A DNA stretch of 64,000 nt from Agromyces luteolus (GTDB taxonomy: Bacteria; Actinomycetota; Actinomycetes; Actinomycetales; Microbacteriaceae): positions 1-64,000 of the forward strand of contig NZ_WODA01000002.1 of the NCBI RefSeq assembly GCF_009729855.1, given 5' to 3'. Every line of letters starts with the position of its first letter. The stretch's first letter is position 1. The notes below the pieces were generated by a model, which ran no database searches, was not told where the DNA came from, and saw only the letters and a list, made by a program, of their open reading frames with translations. The position numbers were made by a program, and so were the translations under genes. This document shows positions 33,630-41,722 of the stretch, one piece after another.

Positions 33630-34604
33630 ATGCCGCGACTGCGACGCGTCGAACCGTACGCGTCACCCGGGCTCACGCGCCGTCGCAGCGGTCGCGGCTT
33701 CACCTACCGCCACGCGGACGGATCGGCCGCCGACCGCGCCGATCGCAACCGGATCGCGGACCTCGCGATCCCGCCCGCGTGGGACGACGTCTGGATCGCC
33801 GAAGCGCCGAACGCGCACATCCTCGCCGTCGGCGTCGACGCGGCCGGCCGTCGCCAGTACCTGTACCACCCGGTCTGGCGCGAGCGGCAGGACGCCGAGA
33901 AGTTCGAGCGGATGACGGCGCTCGCCGAGGTGCTCCCCGCGGCTCGGCGCGGGGTCCGCCGCGACCTCGCGCTCGACGAGCTGCTGCGCGAGCGCGTGCT
34001 CGCCGCGGCCTTCCGCACGCTCGACCTCGGCGCCATCCGGATCGGGTCGGAGGAGTCGCTCGCGCAGGCCCGCAGCCGCGGGCTGACGACGCTGCTCGTG
34101 CGGAACGCCCGCCTGGACGGCGTCGACGCCGTGCGACTCCGGTTCCGCGCGAAGGGCGGCGTCGCGCAGGAGCTCGTGCTGGAGGATGCGGCGCTCGCGG
34201 CGTTCGTGGAGGGGATGTCGGGCCGCTCGCCGGCGGCGAGGCTCTACGCGTTCGCGGAGGGTCGGCGCATGAGGCCGCTCGGTCCGATCGACGTCAACGA
34301 GGACATCCGGTCGCGGACGGGCGGCGACTTCACGGCGAAGGACTTCCGGACGCTCCGTGGGACGATCGCGGCGGCGGACCGGCTCGCGGAGCTCGGCACC
34401 GCCGGAACGACGCGCGCCCGTTCCGCCGCGGTTCGGGAGGCGATCGTCAGGGCGAGCGAGGTGCTCGGCAACACGCCCGCGATCGCGAAGGCGAGCTACG
34501 TGGACCCGCGGGTCGTCGAGGCGTACGAGCACGGCCGCCTGGTGGGACTCCGGGGCGGACGGGAGCGCGCACTGCTGCAACTGCTCGTCGACGACGTCGC
34601 CTGA
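33630..34604 (+). CDS. Poxvirus-type DNA topoisomerase IB
   Basis: This 324-residue type IB topoisomerase relaxes supercoils by a 3'-phosphotyrosyl intermediate. The nucleophile is Y290 in AKASYVDPRV. The N-terminal domain (about 15-95) and the catalytic core with the conserved arginines and DVNEDI / GDFTAKDFRTLRGT motifs match bacterial poxvirus-like enzymes. This enzyme is not universal in bacteria and is scattered in soil Actinobacteria. It follows the Rho-N-like gene with a 10-bp gap. GAGGGGCG upstream of ATG 33630 supports the start. Its neighbours link it to the DNA repair/stress block. Confidence 0.93.
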   Translation: MPRLRRVEPYASPGLTRRRSGRGFTYRHADGSAADRADRNRIADLAIPPAWDDVWIAEAPNAHILAVGVDAAGRRQYLYHPVWRERQDAEKFERMTALAEVLPAARRGVRRDLALDELLRERVLAAAFRTLDLGAIRIGSEESLAQARSRGLTTLLVRNARLDGVDAVRLRFRAKGGVAQELVLEDAALAAFVEGMSGRSPAARLYAFAEGRRMRPLGPIDVNEDIRSRTGGDFTAKDFRTLRGTIAAADRLAELGTAGTTRARSAAVREAIVRASEVLGNTPAIAKASYVDPRVVEAYEHGRLVGLRGGRERALLQLLVDDVA

Positions 34605-34721
34605 ACCGTGCGGCGGCCGTGCGTCTGCTGGGCATCCTCCACATGTGCGTCGAGCGGTACATACGCCGCCATACGCTAGCCCTATCCACTGCGGGCGGAT
34701 GCCCGCGAGACACCGGCTGGG

Positions 34722-35849
34722 AAGTCGACGACGACGGGCCGGATCATCAGCGCATCACTCATCCCTGCACCGCACCTCGGTGCGCTCCGCACCACGAAGC
34801 CGCGCGGTGATCGCCCCGGCGTCACCCAGAGCTACGCGGCCCTGTCGCAGGTCATCAAGGAGAGCGGGCTGCTCCGCCGGACGCCGATCTTCTACTCGCT
34901 GCTGGTCGGCGGGCTCGTGCTCGCACTGGGAGGCGCCGTCACGGGCTTCGTCCTGCTCGGCGACACCTGGTACCAGCTGCTCATCGCAGGGGCGCTCGGG
35001 ATCATCTTCACGCAGTTCGCCTTCTTCGCCCATGAGGCGTCGCACCGCGCGGTGCTCTCGTCGGGCCGAGCCAACGACCGCGTCGGACGCCTCGTCGCGA
35101 CGGCCATGGTCGGCATCAGCTACCAGTGGTGGATGACGAAGCATACGCGGCACCACGCGAACCCGAACCGGATCGGCAAGGACCCGGACATCGAGTTCGA
35201 CACGATCTCCTTCACCGAGGAGTCGGCGGCGCGGCAGCGCGGGATCATCGCGTGGATCACGCGCCGACAGGGCTGGCTGTTCTTCCCGCTGCTCCTCCTC
35301 GAGGGCCTCAACCTGCACGTCACGTCGATCCGCTCGCTGTTCGAGCGCCGCGCGATCCCCGGGAGGGCGTTGGAGCTCACGCTCATCGCGGTGCGCCTCG
35401 GCGCCTATGTCGCCGTCGTGTTCTGGTTCCTGCCGCTCGGCATGGCGTTCGCGTTCCTCGGGGTGCAGCTCGCCGTCTTCGGCGTGTACATGGGCGCATC
35501 CTTCGCGCCGAACCACAAGGGCATGCCGATCGTGCCCGCCGACGCGAAGCTCGACTTCCTGAGCAAGCAGGTGCTGACGAGCCGCAACATCACGGGTCGC
35601 TGGACCGGCGCGCTCATGGGCGGCCTGAACCACCAGGTCGAGCACCATCTCTTCCCGAGCATGCCGCGACCGCATCTCGGGCGGGCGCGGGAGATCGTCA
35701 GGGAGCACTGCCGCTCGATCGGCGTCCCCTACACCGAGACGACCCTGCTCGACTCGTACGGCATCGTGGTGCGGTACCTGAACCGGGTCGGGCTCTCGGC
35801 GCGCGACCCGTTCGACTGTCCCGCTGCGGGCGAGTTCCGTCGACGCTGA
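34722..35849 (+). CDS. Membrane fatty acid desaturase, start codon uncertain
   Basis: This protein is an acyl-lipid/acyl-CoA desaturase using a diiron centre. The His boxes are HEASHRAV, HTRHHANPN and NHQVEHHLFPS, with 4-6 membrane helices between them. The frame is open from 34680 to the stop, but it has no ATG, GTG or TTG before the GTG at 34917, which lies inside the first membrane helix. Family-like sequence (LIPAPHLGALRT, PGVTQSYAALSQ) begins well before it. I place the start near 34722, where AAG precedes TCGACGACGACG; in a typical relative this would be ATG (MSTTT). Either a non-standard start is used or the gene has lost its start. Confidence 0.8.
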   Translation, partial: KSTTTGRIISASLIPAPHLGALRTTKPRGDRPGVTQSYAALSQVIKESGLLRRTPIFYSLLVGGLVLALGGAVTGFVLLGDTWYQLLIAGALGIIFTQFAFFAHEASHRAVLSSGRANDRVGRLVATAMVGISYQWWMTKHTRHHANPNRIGKDPDIEFDTISFTEESAARQRGIIAWITRRQGWLFFPLLLLEGLNLHVTSIRSLFERRAIPGRALELTLIAVRLGAYVAVVFWFLPLGMAFAFLGVQLAVFGVYMGASFAPNHKGMPIVPADAKLDFLSKQVLTSRNITGRWTGALMGGLNHQVEHHLFPSMPRPHLGRAREIVREHCRSIGVPYTETTLLDSYGIVVRYLNRVGLSARDPFDCPAAGEFRRR

Positions 35850-35873
35850 CTCCGCCCGTCCGGAAGCGGGAGC

Positions 35874-36215
35874 CTACGCCGCCTCGACGGGCTTCGGTCC
35901 GGTCGGCTTCCGCGCGGCCGCGTGCTCGAGGTCGAGCACGATGCCTCCGCCCGAGTTGGCGCCGCGCATGAGGTCCTCGATCCACTCGCGGTCGAGCTCG
36001 CCGGCCTCGGGCGTCTCGAACACGAACCGGAGCGGGATCGCGGGGTGGAGCCACAGCGAGCTGCGGCCGCGCGTCGGGCCGTCGACGTGGCGCCAGGAGA
36101 GGGTGAAGCTCTCGTTGCGACGGAGCTTCGTCGTGATGGCGATCTTGAGGTGGGCGAGGGCTCGGTCGTCGATCTCGATCGGCGTGCCGGCGTCGCCGTA
36201 ATACAGGGTTCCCAC
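35874..36215 (-). CDS. DUF7882-family small protein, paralogue 3
   Basis: This 113-residue protein is the closest relative of paralogue 2: MGTLYYGDAG, RALAHLKIAITTKLRRNESF, GRSSLWLHPAIPLRFVF, LMRGANSGGG. It has a short basic Ala/Pro tail. GTG start; the minus-strand TAGTGT (36227-36222) ends 6 bases before it, so it is leaderless. It is encoded next to ligD on the same strand, starting 54 bp after the ligD stop. It may share regulation with the NHEJ genes. Confidence 0.8.
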   Translation of the reverse strand: MGTLYYGDAGTPIEIDDRALAHLKIAITTKLRRNESFTLSWRHVDGPTRGRSSLWLHPAIPLRFVFETPEAGELDREWIEDLMRGANSGGGIVLDLEHAAARKPTGPKPVEAA

Positions 36216-36268
36216 GGCTGAACACTAACCCCCGTCCGGGTGTCAGCGAAATCATCCGTTCGATTCAT

Positions 36269-38734
36269 TCACCCGGGGTGCGCGTCGGCGTCCCCCGGAC
36301 CCGCCCCGGCCTCGAACCCCACGTCGCCCGCCGCCTTGTCGGGCCTGAGGCCTCGCCAGCGCGGATGCCGCGCCACCCCGGTCCGCGTCCACTCGCCGAA
36401 CTCGATCTCCCCGACGACCTCGGGCCGGACCCAGACGGCGTCCGCGGCGTCCGCGGCCGGGACGTCGATGAACGGCGAGGTGTCCCCCGCGAGCCCGTCG
36501 AGCACTCCCTGCAACCGCTCGGTCTCGCGCTCGCGGAGGCCGGACCCGACGCGGCCCGCGTAGCGGAGCCCGTCGGGGGTCGGCACGCCGACGAGCAGCG
36601 AGCGTATGCGGCCGACCCGCGTGCCGGACCCCATCCGGTACCCGCCGATGACGACCTCCTGGGTCCGCGAGAGCTTGACCTTGACCCAGTCGTCGCTCCG
36701 GACGCCGGGCTCGTAGCGCGAACCGCGTCGCTTCGCGACGATCCCCTCGAGCCCGAGCCGTCGCGCCTCCTCGAGCGCGTCCTCCGCGCCCCGCCCCACG
36801 ACCGGCGGCACGTCGACGGGTGCGTCCGCGTTCGGCCGCACGAGGCGTTCGAGTCGCTCGCGCCGGCGATCGTACGGCTCGTCGACCGTGGGGGTGCCCG
36901 CCACCTCGAGCACGTCGAACAGTTGCAGTCCGACCGGGACGGATGCCGCGGCCGCGGCGATCTCGCGCGGCTTGCCGAGGTTCATCCGGCGCTGCAGCAG
37001 CCCGAAGTCGGGCCGGCCCTCCTCGTCGAGTGCGACGATCTCGCCGTCGACCACGGCGTCCGCGCGGAGCGCGGACCCGAGCCCCGCGAGCTCCGGGTAC
37101 GTCGCCGTCTGGTCGATCCCGTTGCGGCTGACGAGCCGCGCGACGCCGTCCTCCACGCGGGCGACGACGCGGATGCCGTCCCACTTCCACTCGATCGCCC
37201 AGTCGTCGCCCGAGACGAGCCCGGGCGTGCCGGCGACCGCGAGCATGGGCTTCGGCACGGGATCGCGCGGGACCGCGCCGGCCGTGCGGAGCGCGCGGGG
37301 CGTCGACGTGGCCGGCGCGGCCGCGGCATCCGCCCCTCGCCCCTCGACCGCGGCGCCGCGCTGCTCCTTCATGCGGTGCAGCAGCCACTGGCTCTTCTCG
37401 CCGTCGCCCTGCGTGCGGATGAGCGCCAGGCGTACGCGGCCGAGCGGGCCGCCGACCCGGCCGTGCAGCGTGAAGATGACCTCGTCGTCGCGCCACTTCT
37501 CGGTCTCGTAGGTGCCCGTGTCCCACACCGTCATGCCCCCGGCGCCGTACTGGCCGTCGGGGATCGTGCCCTCGAAGACGAGGTACTGCATCGGGTGGTC
37601 CTCGGTCTGCACGGCGAGGTGGTTCGCGCCCGTGTCGTCCGGCACGCCCTTCGGCACCGCCCAGCTCTTCAGCACGCCGTCGCGCTCGAGCCGCAGGTCG
37701 AAGTGCAGGCGCCGCGCGTGGTGCTCCTGGATCACGAAGCGCGGGTCGCCGTCGTTCGCGACGCCCCACGCCGAGTCGGGCATGGGCTCGGGCGTCGAGC
37801 CGGCCGTGCGCATCGAGAGGTACGTGCTGAGCGGCCCGTCGGCGGAGGCCCCGGTGACCTCGAGCATCGGATCGCCGCGCTCGGACACGATCGCGACCAC
37901 CTCGTCGGCTTCGAGCTGGCGCAGGTCCGGATCCTCGAGCTCGTCCCACGTTCGCGGCGCCGCGACCGTCGGACGGAAGCGGCCGCGCAGGGAGTACGGC
38001 GCGATCGTCGTCTTCTTGGCGTTGTTCTGGCTCCAGTCGATGAGCACCCTGCCGCTGCGGAGGGTCTTCCGCATGCTCGACACGACCAGGTCGGGGTGGT
38101 CGGCCTCGAGGGCCCGTGCGAGTTCGTGCGCGACGGCCGACACCTGCTCCGAGGTCTGCGCGCCGTCGAGCGGCGCGTAGAGGTGGATGCCCTTGCTGCC
38201 GCTCGTCACCGGCACGGGGTCGAGGCCGATCGGGTGCAGGAGGTCGCGGACCATGCGCGCGACCTCGGCGCACTCGGCGAGGCCGACGCCCTCGCCCGGG
38301 TCGAGGTCGAACACCATTCGGTCGGGATTCGCGGGCGCGCCCGACGCGTCGAAGCGCCACTGCGGCACGTGCAGCTCGATGGCGCCCATCTGCGCGAGCC
38401 ACACGAGCGTCGCCCGGGCGTCGGCGATCGGGTACGTCTTGTCGCCGTCGGAGTGGTGCTGGATGCCTCGCCGGATCCACTCGGGCGCGTGCTCGAGGTT
38501 CTTCTCGAAGAAGGCCTGCTCCGGATGGCTCGGGGTGCCGACCCCGTTCACCCAGCGCTTGCGCGTGATCGGCCGCCCGGCGACGTGGGGCAGCATCACG
38601 GGTGCGATCTCGGCGTAGTAGGCGATCATCTCGCCCTTGGTCATGCCGGCCTCCGGGTACATGACCTTGTCGAGGCTCGTCAGACGCAGCCGACGTCCGT
38701 CGACGTCGACCAGCTGCGCGGGGCCCTGCGCCAT
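36269..38734 (-). CDS. ligD: Multifunctional NHEJ DNA ligase D (polymerase-phosphoesterase-ligase)
   Basis: This 821-residue protein performs end processing and sealing in bacterial non-homologous end joining with Ku. The domains are in the mycobacterial order. The polymerase is about 1-300, with the catalytic DxD at D143/D145 in MVFDLDPGEG. The 3'-phosphoesterase (about 325-465) has HHARRLHFDLRLERDG. The ATP-dependent ligase (about 500-810) has the adenylated K517 in WKWDGIR and ends with the OB fold. A poly-Ala/Thr linker separates the last two. CAGGAT (38746-38741, minus) lies 6 bases before the ATG, implying a leaderless message. It is divergent from ku. Confidence 0.97.
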   Translation of the reverse strand: MAQGPAQLVDVDGRRLRLTSLDKVMYPEAGMTKGEMIAYYAEIAPVMLPHVAGRPITRKRWVNGVGTPSHPEQAFFEKNLEHAPEWIRRGIQHHSDGDKTYPIADARATLVWLAQMGAIELHVPQWRFDASGAPANPDRMVFDLDPGEGVGLAECAEVARMVRDLLHPIGLDPVPVTSGSKGIHLYAPLDGAQTSEQVSAVAHELARALEADHPDLVVSSMRKTLRSGRVLIDWSQNNAKKTTIAPYSLRGRFRPTVAAPRTWDELEDPDLRQLEADEVVAIVSERGDPMLEVTGASADGPLSTYLSMRTAGSTPEPMPDSAWGVANDGDPRFVIQEHHARRLHFDLRLERDGVLKSWAVPKGVPDDTGANHLAVQTEDHPMQYLVFEGTIPDGQYGAGGMTVWDTGTYETEKWRDDEVIFTLHGRVGGPLGRVRLALIRTQGDGEKSQWLLHRMKEQRGAAVEGRGADAAAAPATSTPRALRTAGAVPRDPVPKPMLAVAGTPGLVSGDDWAIEWKWDGIRVVARVEDGVARLVSRNGIDQTATYPELAGLGSALRADAVVDGEIVALDEEGRPDFGLLQRRMNLGKPREIAAAAASVPVGLQLFDVLEVAGTPTVDEPYDRRRERLERLVRPNADAPVDVPPVVGRGAEDALEEARRLGLEGIVAKRRGSRYEPGVRSDDWVKVKLSRTQEVVIGGYRMGSGTRVGRIRSLLVGVPTPDGLRYAGRVGSGLRERETERLQGVLDGLAGDTSPFIDVPAADAADAVWVRPEVVGEIEFGEWTRTGVARHPRWRGLRPDKAAGDVGFEAGAGPGDADAHPG

Positions 38735-38740
38735 GCCCCC

Positions 38741-38796
38741 ATCCTGCCCGCCGCAGCGGGCAAGGGGTATCGCTCCAGCCGGGCGGGGTGTGTACT
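38741..38796. promoter_or_regulatory. Divergent ligD / ku promoter region
   Basis: CAGGAT on the minus strand (38746-38741) and TGTACT on the plus strand (38791-38796) each lie 6 bases before their start codons. Both genes should therefore be leaderless and could be co-regulated from the 68-bp gap between start codons. Confidence 0.5.
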
Positions 38797-38802
38797 GGGG
38801 GC

Positions 38803-39750
38803 ATGCGAGCCGTGTGGAAGGGGGCGGTCACGTTCGGCCTCGTCAACGTGCCCGTCAAGCTGTACAGCGCCACCGAGGACCACGACGTGTCCCTGCACCA
38901 GGTGCACGACGCGGACGGCGGGCGGATCCGCTACCAGCGCGTGTGCGAGATCGACGGCGAGGTCGTGCCGTACCAGCACATCGACAAGGCGTACGACGAC
39001 GGCGAACGCACCGTCATCATCACCGACGAGGACCTGAAGTCGCTGCCCGCCGAACGCAGCCGTGAGATCGAGGTCGTCGAGTTCGTGCCGACCGACCAGA
39101 TCGACCCGATCATGTTCGACCGCAGCTACTACCTCGAGCCCGACTCGGCGTCGAACAAGGCGTACGTGCTGCTGCGCGAGGCGCTCGAGTCGACGGACCG
39201 CACCGCGGTGGTACGGATGGCGCTGCGCCAGAAGACGCGGTTGGCCGCGCTCCGCGTGTTCGGCGACGTGCTCATGGTGCAGACCCTGCTCTGGAGCGAC
39301 GAGGTGCGCCAGGCGAACTTCCCGGCGCTCGACGAGCCCGCGAAGATCACGTCGAAGGAGCTCGACCTGTCGAAGCAGCTCATCGAGAGCCTGTCGAACG
39401 ACTTCGAGCCCGAGCAGTTCGTCGACGAGTACCAGCAGGAGCTCCGCACGCTGATCCAGGCCAAGCTCGAGCAGGGCGACGCCCTCGACACGGCCGCCAC
39501 GTTCGGCGAGCAGCCCGAGGAGGAGGGCGGCGAGGTGATCGACCTCATGGAGGCGCTGCGCCAGTCGATCGCCGCGAAGCGCGGCGGCGGGGCGGATGAC
39601 GCGAAGTCCTCGTCCTCGGCGAAGCCGGCGTCGAAGTCCTCGTCGTCGAAGAAGCCGGCTGCGAAGGGCTCGAGCACGACGTCGTCGAAGTCCGGATCGT
39701 CCGATGAGAAGCCGGCGGCGAAGCGCCGCACCGCCAAGAAGGCGGGGTGA
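38803..39750 (+). CDS. ku: Non-homologous end-joining protein Ku
   Basis: This 315-residue bacterial Ku forms a homodimeric ring on double-strand ends and recruits LigD. The beta-barrel core (about 1-260) opens with MRAVWKGAVTFGLVNVPVKLYSA and includes YYLEPDSASNKAYVLLREAL. The C-terminal 50 residues are a Ser/Lys/Ala-rich tail, a known feature of extended actinobacterial Ku that aids DNA binding and sliding. ATG 38803 gives the standard N-terminus. It is divergent from ligD. Confidence 0.97.
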   Translation: MRAVWKGAVTFGLVNVPVKLYSATEDHDVSLHQVHDADGGRIRYQRVCEIDGEVVPYQHIDKAYDDGERTVIITDEDLKSLPAERSREIEVVEFVPTDQIDPIMFDRSYYLEPDSASNKAYVLLREALESTDRTAVVRMALRQKTRLAALRVFGDVLMVQTLLWSDEVRQANFPALDEPAKITSKELDLSKQLIESLSNDFEPEQFVDEYQQELRTLIQAKLEQGDALDTAATFGEQPEEEGGEVIDLMEALRQSIAAKRGGGADDAKSSSSAKPASKSSSSKKPAAKGSSTTSSKSGSSDEKPAAKRRTAKKAG

Positions 39751-39774
39751 CTCGCGTCGCGGCCGGAGGAGGTC

Positions 39775-40911
39775 TCAGGTCGCCAGCCGGCCGGCGACCT
39801 CGGTCGCGACGGCGACGGCCACGGACTCGTCCGGGGCCGTGACCTGCACCCAGTCGGCGCCGACCACCACGTCGACGGCGCAGGTGCCGTACGCGGCGTC
39901 GCATCGGAGGACGGCGACATCCGGGGCGACGAGGCCGAGGTCGACCTCGGACCCGGGCGGCACCAGACCGCCGCCGTCGGCGATGCGCTCGTAGGCCCAG
40001 CGCCCCCCGCGCACCCAGTCCGCGCCGGCCACGATCTCGTCGGCATCGGCCCGGAACCACCGGCAGCCGAGGTCCCCGGCGATCGTCTTCGCCTCGGCCC
40101 ATTCGCTCCAGCCGCCGGCGAACGACGACTCCACGACCTCGGCGACGCCGGCAGCCGACTCCACGACCGCGTCCGGCACGAGGTCCTGGCAGTCATCGGG
40201 GATCGCCGATCCGGTCGCGGCGGGCGGTTCAGGCGGACTGGCGGCATCGACGGCGGCGACAGCGGCGTCGACCACCCGGCCGAACGTCGTCGGGTCCGGT
40301 GCGCCCGAGCCATCCGTCGCCTGCACCTGGACCCAGGCGCCCGACGCCGGCTGCGTGGCCGTGCAGGTCTGCCCGCCGCAGTCGGTGCCCGCCGCCGGCA
40401 TGCCGAAGCGGACCGCCGTGTCGCTCCACCCTCCGGCCGGCGGCGGGACGACGGTGACGAGGAGCCCGACGTGCGCGGGATTCGTGCCGTACTGGCTGTT
40501 GGACGGTTCACCGTTCGACCACTCGCACGCCAGGCCGCCCACGGCGACGATGGAGGTCATGCGCGGCAGCGAGATCCCGACCGAGGACGCGGTCACGAGC
40601 GGGTCGGTCGGCTCGACCGGTGCGGCGAACAGGTCGCCGACGAGCGTCGCGGGGACCAGCCCGTCGCAGTCGAGGTCGTAGCGGGCGACGGGCGGTTCCG
40701 ATCCCGGTGCCGTCTCGGCGACGGGCTCCGTCGACGGGGTCGGCGTCGCCGCAGCCGTCGTCGGCCCGGCGGGTCCTGCCGACGGCGCCGCACAGGCGCT
40801 CAGGGAGACGCCTGCGGCGAGCGCGACGGCCAGGATCCCGGGAGCGCGGAGACGGGCGGCGATGCCGGGGCGAGCAGGGTCGGCGCTCGCGGCGCCCGTT
40901 CGGGTCGACAT
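39775..40911 (-). CDS. Predicted lipoprotein with two DUF3558-like halves
   Basis: This 378-residue secreted lipoprotein has a signal peptide ending in LSAC (Cys about residue 40). A Thr/Pro-rich linker (about 45-70) is followed by two related halves (about 78-200 and 225-378). Each contains a Cys pair and a CEW or CRWF segment, suggesting a duplicated disulfide-stabilised fold like DUF3558. The role is unknown; it may be a cell-surface binding protein. The minus-strand TAGGCT (40923-40918) ends 6 bases before ATG 40911, so it is probably leaderless. It has no clear operon partner. Confidence 0.75.
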   Translation of the reverse strand: MSTRTGAASADPARPGIAARLRAPGILAVALAAGVSLSACAAPSAGPAGPTTAAATPTPSTEPVAETAPGSEPPVARYDLDCDGLVPATLVGDLFAAPVEPTDPLVTASSVGISLPRMTSIVAVGGLACEWSNGEPSNSQYGTNPAHVGLLVTVVPPPAGGWSDTAVRFGMPAAGTDCGGQTCTATQPASGAWVQVQATDGSGAPDPTTFGRVVDAAVAAVDAASPPEPPAATGSAIPDDCQDLVPDAVVESAAGVAEVVESSFAGGWSEWAEAKTIAGDLGCRWFRADADEIVAGADWVRGGRWAYERIADGGGLVPPGSEVDLGLVAPDVAVLRCDAAYGTCAVDVVVGADWVQVTAPDESVAVAVATEVAGRLAT

Positions 40912-40982
40912 GCCCGAAGCCTAGGGGGCCGCGGGAAGCTCGAACCTCAGGGACGGCACTGAGGCGCGACGCGGACGGCGGC

Positions 40983-41633
40983 TCATCGGTGTGATCCGGA
41001 GCCGGGCAGCCCGTCGAGGATCACCCGCAGCCCGTGGGCGAAGGCCTCGTCGTGGCTCGGGGCCGAGCCGTCGCGCACGGCCTCGGCGATTCGCCGGAGG
41101 TGGGGCAGGTCGGCGGCGGAGTCGTCGTCGAGCAACCGACCGGCGGCCTCCTCGGCGTCGGAGGACTCGACGAGCGCCTGCTGCTTCTCCTGCAGCACGA
41201 AGCCGTAGACGTAGCTGTCGAGCGCGGAGACCCCGAGGATCGACTCGATCGGCGTGCACCCCGCGTCCAGCAGGACGCCGAGGACCGCGTCATGTCGGCG
41301 CAACCGGTGGGCACCGACATGGTCGCGCGACTCGATGAGGCCGAGCACCCAACTGTGTCGCGCGACGGCGGCCCGGGTCGACCGGGCCGCGAACTCGAGG
41401 TCCGTCCGCCAGTCGGCGCCGGAGCGCGTGACCTCGATCTCGGAGAACACCGCGTCGACGATCGCGTCGACGATCGCGTCCTTGCTCGGCACGTGGTGGT
41501 ACAGGGCCATGGCCTCGACCCCGAGCGAGTCGGCGACCTTCCGCATGCTCACGGCGGCGACGCCGCCCTGATCGGCCAGCGCGACGGCGGCCCCGATGAT
41601 GCGCTCCGGCGTGAGCGGCGGTCGTGCCGGCAT
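40983..41633 (-). CDS. TetR-family transcriptional repressor
   Basis: This 216-residue TetR/AcrR regulator has an N-terminal HTH (about 10-55; VSMRKVADSLGVEAMALYHHVPSKDAI) and a TetR_C-like ligand-binding domain. It is divergent from the DUF4386 membrane protein, with two palindromic TTACA-NN-TGTA sites between them, so it probably represses both itself and that gene. The inducer is unknown. A 12-bp tandem duplication at 41452-41475 encodes the DAIVDAIVDA stretch after the HTH. Codon use is like its neighbours. Confidence 0.9.
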   Translation of the reverse strand: MPARPPLTPERIIGAAVALADQGGVAAVSMRKVADSLGVEAMALYHHVPSKDAIVDAIVDAVFSEIEVTRSGADWRTDLEFAARSTRAAVARHSWVLGLIESRDHVGAHRLRRHDAVLGVLLDAGCTPIESILGVSALDSYVYGFVLQEKQQALVESSDAEEAAGRLLDDDSAADLPHLRRIAEAVRDGSAPSHDEAFAHGLRVILDGLPGSGSHR

Positions 41634-41665
41634 GGTCCTCCTCGCGTGATCCCCGACTCAGGACC

Positions 41666-41710
41666 TTACACGTGTATAGTGGCGTCCGTTCACGTACCTT
41701 ACAGGTGTAA
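41666..41710. promoter_or_regulatory. Two TetR-type operators and promoter between divergent genes
   Basis: TTACACGTGTAT (41666-41677) and TTACAGGTGTAA (41699-41710) are near-perfect palindromes of the form TTACA-NN-TGTA. Their centres are 33 bp apart, about three helical turns. A plus-strand TATAGT (41675-41680) overlaps the first site, and the ribosome site AGGAG directly follows the second. Binding would block the membrane protein gene and the regulator gene itself. Confidence 0.75.
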
Positions 41711-41722
41711 AGGAGATTCGAG

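Noticed and set aside
30930-36215. Reading the DUF7882 proteins as ATP-dependent DNA ligases
   Set aside because: They are only about 110 residues long and lack KxDG and all ligase motifs; the label is a database error as far as the sequence shows.
36278-39037. 919-codon plus-strand frame antisense to ligD
   Set aside because: The opposite strand carries full LigD motifs; this frame has no recognisable domain.
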